Source of the DNA: Apteryx mantelli
Taxonomy: Eukaryota > Chordata > Aves > Apterygiformes > Apterygidae
NCBI RefSeq assembly: GCF_036417845.1
Contig: NC_089980.1
Location: forward strand, 56,542,501 to 56,606,500
Length of the DNA: 64,000 bases
Direction of reading: 5' to 3'
Notes under the pieces: model-generated
Databases searched by the model: none
Told to the model about the DNA's origin: nothing
Seen by the model: the letters and a program-made list of their open reading frames with translations, nothing else
Shown here: piece after piece, positions 19,975 to 27,874 of the stretch
Layout of the letters: every line of letters begins with the position of its first letter
How positions within the stretch are numbered: the stretch's first letter is position 1
Program-made: the position numbers and the translations under genes

Positions 19975-22900
19975 GCTGTATCATCCTGGGGAGGTCCCAG
20001 CATCAGCAGGGACATGAGATTTGATTGCTAATCTTTTCTTCCACTCCTGTCTTTGAGTATTCTGATTAAACACTGTGTTATACTGAAAGACTTGAGACCC
20101 AGGGAGAGCCTGTCCCTTCCCGGTGCACAGCAGAGGTAGGGGCTGGTGTGGCGGCGCTGCTGTGCACATTTTGAGGAGGCTGCAGCGCTGGCCGTGGCAG
20201 AGGGGGAGGTTGAAGGGAGAAAGGTGGGAAGGGATAGGCAAACTTTCTGATATGGGAAATGTGCAGGGAGAAGAATTCAAAGAGCTCCTTCCCCATCCCA
20301 AGGGAAATGGCATAGGAGGGGAGAGGAAACCCATTGCTTGAGTGTTCATGTCTCTTAAGATTAAGCTTATACTTTGTGGAGAGGGGAACTAAAAGCACAG
20401 CAAAGCAGCAAAGCATAACAAAGTAACTGAGCTTTTAAGTGAGAAGAGGTGTAAATAGGGTATAAGGTGTAAATCCAGCTTAACTGCCAGAGAGGATGCG
20501 CTGGGACTGCTGGGGCTGGGTGCAGGAGGATGCAGGGAGCTTGCAGTAGGGCATTGCCAGCAGGTATTTTCTGCAGAGCAACACTAGCAGAAGCTGTGTG
20601 CTGCCTGAAAACGGACTTCCTCTGCCAAAGACCCCCACGTCCTGGTCACTGTCAGGTCACACATAGCCCAGGCAACCTCCCAGTGCAGTGCTGAAACCCA
20701 AGAAAGCCTGGATAATCTCCAAGAGGCGCACAAAATTCCCATATTGAGCAAGCCTCCCTCTCTCTCTGCTAAATCCCAGGAGGGTTTGCATTCATGGGAG
20801 GACCTGGGTGCTTTTATAAGGGGCCCCTGTTCCTCCCGCGGGAGCCCCCAGCCAGTCAGCACAGCTGAGACCATATTAGGGATGCCATTCACCAAACCCC
20901 GTCCCATCCCTGACCCCAACCCCGGTCCCCGTCCGTCCCTGCAGGAAGGCTCTCCGGGAGGTCCCAGCTCCTCTGACTTAAAGAGGGAGACGAAGGTAGC
21001 AGCTCGCTGATAAGACGCGGGGAGGACGGGGCGCACTAATCCTCCGGGCCAGCACGCTTCCCAAACGGGTAAAAGCAAGGGCAAGCCCGGCACCCTCCCA
21101 CAGCGCACTCGGGGCAGCTGGAAAGCCTGCCTTCGTGTCCCTCTCCTCTGCTCCCCAGTTTCTCCCTTCTCCCCCAGGTGCGATTTTAGGAGCTGCAGCT
21201 CAGTCCTTTCTCCATTCAGCACGGAGGGAGATAAACTTTAGATACGAGTCGCTTTATCTGAGACCGAACCATGACCCTGTCAAGAGATGAGTGTCCAGCC
21301 TGCTGCATACCCCTAATGGCAAGGAAAGCAATTAAACCTAAGTGCTGCTGTCTCTCAGAGCCTCCCGTCTGTGCCTCCTGCCTCCGGGTCACGAGCCCGC
21401 ACCTTGCTGCGCTCTCTGCTGCCGTCCCCCCTCGCGCTGAAGCTGGCAGCTTGTGCAGATCTGCAGCCGCTCTCCTTCTGCCACGGCACTGAGGGAGGGA
21501 GGGGAAGAGCTTTTAATAGCCAGGCTTTTCTGAAGTGGTGCTGGAAGCGCTTCAGAAAAAAAGTAAATTGGTGTGGCTGCTTTTATGGAAGACCTCAAAG
21601 CACACGGACATGCCACTGTGGCCTGTAAAGGGAGTTTATGCTGGGATGAGATTTGTTCTGCGTTGAAGACCCACAGCTTCCAGGGGGAGGAACAGTGTTT
21701 GCCATGAGATTAGGTTACACAGATTTTACAAACTGACAGTGAAATCGGGCAAGACTCAACACTGAGCTGCCACTTTTTTCTGGTGTTTAGAAACAGATTC
21801 AGGAATATGCTGTTGTTGATTTGAGTTGGGCTTGCTCCTTAGCCCTTCAGTTGCAAACTTTATGAAGATTTTTCAAGCATTAAATTATTTTCCATGACTC
21901 ACACATTATTACCCATCAATTTGCTGCTAGGGAAACTGAGGCCCATCACAGAGCAGGCTGGTGTTAGATTGCAGATTAGTGCTGAGCCCCAGGACAGGCA
22001 GATGCCCAGTTTGCCTCTGGGGGAATGGTAGGGCCTGCAGGCTCCTCTCCAGAGATTAGACCAAGACTACAGAGGGGCTTATACCACACCTGTGCTGTGA
22101 GGCACCGGCCCTTCTCCAGTGGCCTTCTGGATTTCTGCAGAACATAGGGTTTCTGGCAAAGAAGTGAAACTCCCGTCTAGGTCTGAGCAAATGAGGATAA
22201 CTATTTTCCTGAATTTGCAGCTGGCCATTTTGGAAAAAGCTGCCCTAAGCAATAGGGGGCAGGCCTATTCAGACCACCAGGAGCTACCGCTGGCCCAGGG
22301 GTGACAGACTTAAATGCAGCTTGCAGTGCTGGTGATTTCAGCAGGGCTCCCTGGTGCCGTGAGGTGGTGAGCAGGCTGCAGCCCTGGCGCATCCTTTCCT
22401 CCTCTGAGGTTTCTATACCCCCGGGACGGGTTGGCTCTCAGAGGTGGCCAGCCCATGCCAGAGGCTGCTAAACCCTTACCCGTGTCAAATCAGTGCATCC
22501 TCACTGAAGCTGGGCCAGCTCTCCCAATTTACCCCATTGCTGCGCTGCTAAACAAGAGGAAGAGATGCAGGAACGAGCTAGGAAGGTGCAAGGTGCTGGA
22601 CGGAGAGCTGGGGCAGAGGCGCAGGAGCACACAGAGATGCTCTTCTGGAGTGGGATCTTTGTGAGTAGACCCAGGAAATCCACGAGAGGTGACAGCCGCT
22701 GAGTCTGCCTGGGCTACGTCGGCTGTAACGAAACACATCCTGTTCTGCAGGAATTAAAGGCAAGCGGGCAAGGCCGCCTCCGCCGCAGAAAACGTACACG
22801 TGCGTAGCTGAGGCCAGGCTCTCCTGCACTGTCCGGGCAGGGCTAGCAAACCTGAAAGCTGATTCCTCACTGTAGCCCCAGAAGTTTGCCGCCGGGCAAA

Positions 22901-24409
22901 TGTACCCAGGCTCTCCCGCCAGCACGCTTTGGCTCCGACCTCGAAGGGCCATTTCAGGAGTCAGGGCAGTGCAGTTCGGTCTGCGAGGTCTAGCCAGCCC
23001 CTTGGGTACGGCTGGCGAGAGAGAAATGCCTGTGGGGAGCTAACACGACGATCGCCTTTTGGAGGGCATCGGTCATTTCCAGCTGGTGCCTGAGGTGAAA
23101 GGGCTCTGCATCCTGAGCTCTCCTGTCCTCTACACAGTTAATTCCTACCAAAGCAGTGATATGCACTTTAGGAATGTTTAATTCACCGATACCTGGCTCT
23201 GCAAGGTGGGGGCGGTCAGAGAGGCTGTCGGCCTGGACAACCCCTTGCGGGGAAAGTCGCCCGGGCAGCCCTCCAGGCCGGAGCGCCAGGGATCAGCAGA
23301 GGCGCCGGAGCGCGGACACTGGGCTGTGCTTTCTGCAAGCCTGTGGTGGGGAAGGTCCCCAGCAAATGTGGGGTGGGAGGGTACATCTCGCTCCCCTGGG
23401 CTGCCTGGTGAGGGCAAAGGAGGGCAAGCAGAGCAGCGAGTCTCTCCTGCTCCCCCTGCCTCTCTCTGGGCTGGCATGTAAACGTGGGTTGTGTCAGGCT
23501 GAGATGGAAGTAGCAAAGGTAAGGGGAGCTTTGTGGCCACTTTAATTCCTCCTACAAATATGCTGCTGAGGCCAGCACCTTGAATTCACCCCCTCACTGC
23601 TGGCCGCAGGATCTGCTCCCTTGCAGGGGCCCCCAAGAGCCATCAGCAGTGGTGGGCAGCTATTAAGGAGCAGGAGCCAGGAAGAAAAGAAAGGGAAAAA
23701 AAGAATTGATGCTGGTAAATAGGAGGAAGAAAAGAGAGGCAAGCTCACTGATAAGTGCAGAGAGCTTTAAAAAAGGGTTTGAGCTCCAGCAGCGCAGTGG
23801 TTCACCTGTGGCAGTGACCACCGCTGTGGAAGTACAAGCTGCTCTTTCAAAAGGCGTGGGACGAGCAAGACTATTTTAAAGCCCGTGTGACCTGTCACTA
23901 TCTCAGACTGTCAATATTCCCTCCCTCTGCTGTGCAAAGGAATATGGCTTTGCATTAATAAATCTGCAGGAGAAATCACAGCCCTTTTCAGCCTGGTGCT
24001 GCTCAAGGGACCTCATTCTTTGCCCGCTGTAACAGTTTAAAGCTGGGAGTCGAGCTGCAGCCACGGCACGCAGTGCAGAGCCGTATCCCCAGACTTGCCG
24101 TGTGCCCCGCTCAGGGCTCGCTGCTGCAGCGACCAGAGGGTGGCTCGGCGGTGGGGACACCCTCTCCCCTCGCTCCTTGCCCCTGCCCGCAGCCGCAGCG
24201 CGCCGCCCGAGGGGCTCGCTCTGTGTCCACCTCTTGGAAAGGTGCCTGGAAAGCGTGGGCCTTGCTAACAAGACTTGGAGGAACCACTGAGGTTGTCGTA
24301 AACTGTGCTGATTTAGGTGCTTGGAGACGCAACCAATACCGTGCCTTTGAGCATGTGGTTTTCTTGTAAATCTTCTTTGAGATAGATGTCTTTTTCTCCC
24401 CATATGGTA

Positions 24410-24895
24410 TGTTGGGGCCCTTGCGGTACTTCAGAACAATAATCTATATGAAATATAGAGTATGGAACTACACTGTTTAGGATTAGTTGCTTAGCACAAC
24501 TTGCTTAGCATAAGTAGCTAAATTTGCTGAAGCCTTAGGCCTCAGGCTGTAGCTGCTGCTATGTGCTTTGAAGTAGTTTACCAAGGACACTGGTGCAGCT
24601 GGGAATGATACATCCTGAGAAAGTACAGATAAACTAGCAGAAGCCAGTGGGAACCAAGGTTAAGAGCTAGACAGCTTTGCTAAACAAGCAGCAAGGTACA
24701 AGGCATGACCGCTGTGTGCGTGATCGGTGCAATGATTGGCTACCTGTGACATAATCTGTATGAACCACAAATCAAGGGCCAGAGCGCCGAATACTTGTAC
24801 TTATAAAATAGGCAAATTGCTGAATAAAGATGGAATTGAACCTGCATTCTGTGAATGCATATGATTCATTCCCGTCACTCCCGCGGACCGCGACA
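24410..24895 (+). repeat. 5' LTR
   Basis: 486 bases beginning TGTTGGGG and ending CGCGACA (TG...CA ends). It matches the 3' LTR with four substitutions and no indels. A TATA-like TTATAAAATA lies at 24801-24810 and the poly(A) signal AATAAA at 24823-24828, only about 15 bases later. U3 is therefore long (about 400 bases), and R and U5 share the last 60-70 bases. The ATTGG at 24734-24738 is an inverted CCAAT box. Confidence 0.97.
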
Positions 24896-24897
24896 TC

Positions 24898-24915
24898 TGG
24901 CGACCCCGACGTGAT
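24898..24915 (+). promoter_or_regulatory. Primer binding site, tRNA-Trp-like
   Basis: TGGCGACCCCGACGTGAT begins two bases after the 5' LTR. It is complementary to the 3' end of tRNA-Trp at 17 of 18 positions by my recollection of that tRNA; the mismatch is the C at the fourth base. tRNA-Trp is the primer of avian leukosis-type viruses, while betaretroviruses of mammals mostly use tRNA-Lys. The tRNA match should be confirmed against the host tRNA set. Confidence 0.85.
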
Positions 24916-25057
24916 ACTGCGGAGGAGAAGCCGGCTTTGCTAAGAGTTCGAGTAACGGGAGTGGATACCGCCCGGGAGGCTCGTGCCCGGGGAAAACGAG
25001 CCTGGCCGTCTGAAAGAAGACGGGAAAAGAAAAGTCGTAGCTACGCAACTCTTCTGA

Positions 25058-25066
25058 CCGGTGAGT
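25058..25066 (+). promoter_or_regulatory. Candidate major splice donor in the proviral leader
   Basis: CCG|GTGAGT at 25058-25066 matches the donor consensus and lies in the untranslated leader, 34 bases before the gag ATG. It would generate subgenomic env RNA. Because it is upstream of the gag ATG, a spliced env could not borrow the gag start codon as avian leukosis viruses do. A matching acceptor near the env region could not be fixed with confidence. Confidence 0.6.
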
Positions 25067-25094
25067 CAGGCGCCCTTGTGAGGCGGCGGGCGGT

Positions 25095-27224
25095 ATGGGA
25101 AACGCTGTATCAGCGGTAGAAAAGGCCACGTTAGAAAAATTGTTACAAGTGGCAGCACAAACAGAGCGCCAGGTGGAGCGCCAGGCGCTGGTGGACTTGC
25201 TGTGGTGGAGAAGGCGGCGCGGTTTGTTACGGGAGTCCAGCCAGGTCTTTAGCGCGGTAACCTGGAAGAAGGTCGGGAAGGAACTGTGGGAATCCATCCA
25301 GAACGGAGAAAAAGAGGCCAGGCGTCTGGCCAAAATATATCGAGACGTGCGGCTCATGATCGAACAGCTGCACGGGGAGGCACAGGCGACCGCTGCCATA
25401 CGGAGGGCGCTGCAAGTGGAGCCCTCTGCAGCGGCACTTTCGCCGGGGAGTGAGTGCGCGGAAGGAGCGGAGTGCGCGGTGCCCGGAGCGGAGTGCGCGG
25501 TGCCTGTCTTTGATACACCATCCGCGGGGGGGCCCTCGGTGACAGATGAGCCCTCCCTGCCGTGTGCGGCACCTCTCTCTAAGCTAGAGCGGGAGGCTTG
25601 GGGGACTGGCACAGGATATGAGGACTTGCCACCGTACAAGAAAGGGGACGTTGCTGATGCCTTTGCCGCCCCCCCGCAGCCGTCCGCTCCCCCTATGGAA
25701 GTGGATCCGGCCACTGTGCCTTTACCTGAGGAGAAAAGCGTTGATCTGACTGAATATTCAAAAAAAATGGAGGAACTGTTGGAGGAAATGAGGAGGTTGG
25801 ATAGGGGGTCGAAAAAGGCGCATGTGAGGGAGGCGTATAAGAAGGCACATCAGGCTATTGTGGACGGCCTGAAGGCGGTTGAGGAACGGTTCTCCGGGGA
25901 TCCTGCCGGCGGATCCCAGGAGAACCAAGAGATCGCCCCCAGAGACTGGGTGATTACCAACGTACTCAAAGGGACGTGGTCCCTTGAGGAGGCGGAGCAA
26001 CATCTGCAAGCCTGGAAAAAAAACCCTTTAACACAGAAAGAGTATCGAATGATTTTGGACCGTTTACCGAGAGCACCGGAGAAAGCCCTACCACCTAGGG
26101 ACCCTGACTTTGACATGGCAAAAAGGTGGCGCGGGATCATTCAGAATGCTGAACTGGTTGGGGACATGCAGTTTTTCCCTATAGTAGCCCCGGTGGTGAC
26201 CACGGGTCAGGGACAGACGAGGTGGGAGCCTCTGGATTGGCAAGTGGTAACAAAGCTGCAACAGCTGGTAATGCAGTACGGGATAAATAACCATCAAGTG
26301 CAAGCGCAGCTGAGAGCACTGGTAAAATATCAAAACCTGGTGCCGAGCGACATCCGTGCCCTTGCCGAACTGATTTTGGGGCCCACCTCTTTGCTGGTGT
26401 TTCTGAATAAGTGGCAGGAACTGCTTGGTCAATGCCAATTATCTAATTTGGACTTACCGGCAGATGACCCGTTACGTATGACATCTTTGGACATGCTGAT
26501 GGGCAACGGAGCTTTTAGAGACCCCGCTCGACAGGCGGCACTGCATCCCCGAGTCCTGATGCAGTCAAAAAACGCTGCCTTAGAGGCATTCGCTGCACTG
26601 CCCCAAATAGGGAAAGCTAATCCGCCTTACCTGTCAATAAGGCAGGCGGAAGACCAACCGTTCCTGCAGTTCGTGGACAAACTTAAGGAAGCCGTTGATG
26701 CGGCCCCGAACGTGCCACAGGATATGAAAACAATCATGGTTAAGGAGATCGCTACGCAGAACGCCAATCCAACCTGCACAAAACTGCTCGCCACCTTGCC
26801 TCCAGGAGCGACTTTGCTCCAAATGGTGGAAATTTGCTCCCGAGCACCCATGGAGCTAGAAAAACAAAAAGCGAAGATCCATGCTACTGCATTAGCTGTA
26901 GCTATGAAACAGGGCCCTACACAAGGAGGGGGCGGCCGCAAAACAGAGAACTGCTACATCTGCGGACAACCTGGGCACTGGAAGAAACATTGCCCCCTCA
27001 GACGACTGGCTAAAGACAACCGTATCTGCCAGCGTTGTGACAAGTTTGGGCATCGGACAAGTGAGTGCCGTTCAAAATGCAAGAAAAGCGGCACCCCGTT
27101 GTCGGGAAACTGGAACAGCCGCGCCTGGGACGCGGCGAAGAAATATCCCATGGTTGCCTCTTCGAACACCATGCAGCCACAAGAGGGAGCGCCGGAATCG
27201 ATCTGGCCCTGGCAGAATCAGTAA
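25095..27224 (+). CDS. gag: Retroviral Gag polyprotein
   Basis: 709 codons, open throughout. The N terminus MGNAVS fits a myristoylated matrix domain that targets the plasma membrane. A PSAP late-domain motif (codons 25680-25691) would recruit the ESCRT factor TSG101 for budding. The capsid region carries a major-homology-like stretch (IRQAEDQPFLQFVDKL, near 26635-26680). The nucleocapsid has two CCHC zinc knuckles, each CX2CX4HX4C, at 26952-26993 and 27027-27068, for genomic RNA packaging. A 21-bp tandem repeat (25464-25505) gives a repeated GAECAVP unit in the region between matrix and capsid. The ATG at 25095 is the first in frame after the leader. The 3' end overlaps pro in the -1 frame. 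It appears intact. Confidence 0.95.
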   Translation: MGNAVSAVEKATLEKLLQVAAQTERQVERQALVDLLWWRRRRGLLRESSQVFSAVTWKKVGKELWESIQNGEKEARRLAKIYRDVRLMIEQLHGEAQATAAIRRALQVEPSAAALSPGSECAEGAECAVPGAECAVPVFDTPSAGGPSVTDEPSLPCAAPLSKLEREAWGTGTGYEDLPPYKKGDVADAFAAPPQPSAPPMEVDPATVPLPEEKSVDLTEYSKKMEELLEEMRRLDRGSKKAHVREAYKKAHQAIVDGLKAVEERFSGDPAGGSQENQEIAPRDWVITNVLKGTWSLEEAEQHLQAWKKNPLTQKEYRMILDRLPRAPEKALPPRDPDFDMAKRWRGIIQNAELVGDMQFFPIVAPVVTTGQGQTRWEPLDWQVVTKLQQLVMQYGINNHQVQAQLRALVKYQNLVPSDIRALAELILGPTSLLVFLNKWQELLGQCQLSNLDLPADDPLRMTSLDMLMGNGAFRDPARQAALHPRVLMQSKNAALEAFAALPQIGKANPPYLSIRQAEDQPFLQFVDKLKEAVDAAPNVPQDMKTIMVKEIATQNANPTCTKLLATLPPGATLLQMVEICSRAPMELEKQKAKIHATALAVAMKQGPTQGGGGRKTENCYICGQPGHWKKHCPLRRLAKDNRICQRCDKFGHRTSECRSKCKKSGTPLSGNWNSRAWDAAKKYPMVASSNTMQPQEGAPESIWPWQNQ
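25464..25505 (+). repeat. 21-bp in-frame tandem repeat inside gag
   Basis: Two copies (25464-25484 and 25485-25505) built around GGAGCGGAGTGCGCGG. A degenerate partial copy lies just upstream. Each adds seven codons and so preserves the gag frame. It falls in the variable region between matrix and capsid. Confidence 0.85.
27104..27136 (+). promoter_or_regulatory. gag-pro -1 ribosomal frameshift signal
   Basis: The heptamer GGGAAAC at 27104-27110 is positioned as G GGA AAC in the gag frame, the X XXY YYZ form needed for -1 slippage. After a 7-base spacer, a perfect 6-bp GC stem follows (GCCGCG 27118-27123 pairing with CGCGGC 27131-27136, 7-base loop). Slipping moves ribosomes into the dUTPase-protease frame, which is open from before this site to 27874. 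Heptamer phase, spacer and hairpin together make a convincing recoding site. Any pseudoknot extension was not resolved. Confidence 0.85.
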
Positions 27225-27874
27225 GCATTGCCACTGAGCAGGTCCACTTGGTAAATTCAGACGTTTGTGGCCCCTTGGGGGGGGGGCTGTCAGCCTTACT
27301 GATAGGACGATCATCTGCCTTTAGACAGGGAATTTTTGTTCTCCCTGGATGCATCGACGCCGACTACCGTGGACCTATAAAAATCATGCTGAAGGTCTTC
27401 TGTCCCCCAGTTACAATACCAGCAAAAAGCAAAATTGCCCAATTGATCCCTTTCAAGTCTGCGGTCCCCCTGGCCAGCGGAGATGATAGAAGAGGAGGTT
27501 TCGGCTCTACGGGGACGCCCCTGGCCTTGTTCTCGACTGCTGTGTCCTCGACTAGACCCATTCGAAAGGTCATCATTACCTCTCCAGACGGAATGAATCA
27601 CCTAAAAGCCGAGATGATGATGGATACCGGTTCCGACGTCACCATAGTACCTCGCGACTCCTGGCCTGCCGCTTGGGCGCTAGTGGATAGCACCACTGCA
27701 GTACAGGGGATTGGTGGTTCAGCCCCCACCTGGAGAAGTGCGAGACCCGTGAAGATCTGCGACGAAGAAGGTCATTTGGGCGTGGTAACACCATACGTAA
27801 TGAATACCCCTCTCTGGATCTTAGGCCGGGACCTTCTGTCTCAGTGGGGCCTAGTTCTCTCGTGCCCTTTTTAG
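27105..27874 (+). CDS. pro: dUTPase-protease (Pro) domain of Gag-Pro
   Basis: The reading frame lies -1 to gag, is entered by frameshifting at 27104-27110, and ends at TAG 27872-27874. The first half matches a retroviral dUTPase: a GSAGIDL-type motif near 27190, the IDADYRG motif near 27353, IAQLIPF and a terminal RGGFGSTG. dUTPase lowers dUTP so uracil is not built into viral DNA. The second half is an aspartic protease with the active-site triad DTG (codons 27623-27631, followed by SD) and a C-terminal LGRDLL. Proteases of this kind act as dimers and cut Gag and Gag-Pol during maturation. dUTPase upstream of protease in a separate pro frame is a betaretrovirus trait. No disabling change is visible. 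No ATG start is needed or seen. Confidence 0.92.
27865..27871 (+). promoter_or_regulatory. Candidate pro-pol -1 frameshift site
   Basis: CCCTTTT is phased as C CCT TTT in the pro frame and is followed at once by the pro stop TAG (27872-27874). Slipping by -1 reads on into pol. The heptamer fits X XXY YYZ and the frames agree, but no clear downstream hairpin was identified. Confidence is therefore lower than for gag-pro. Confidence 0.6.

Larger units (their letters stand above)
11341..24403. other. Intergenic region between the CpG block and the provirus
   Basis: About 13 kb alternating between AT-rich and GC-rich segments. Open frames around 16.6-17.3, 18.1-18.5, 20.6-21.2, 22.6-23.5 and 24.1-24.4 kb overlap on opposite strands, have low-complexity composition and show no motif I recognise. 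Only the GT microsatellite and the weak repeat near 19.5-20.0 kb can be named. Confidence 0.5.

Noticed and set aside
20584-21222. A 212-codon minus-strand open frame in the ACTA1-provirus intergenic region
   Set aside because: Composition is GC-rich, it overlaps a plus-strand frame, and no domain, splice context or familiar motif could be found.
24875-25714. A 279-codon minus-strand frame across the provirus leader and gag
   Set aside because: It is an antisense shadow of gag. It has no known homologue and starts within gag coding sequence.
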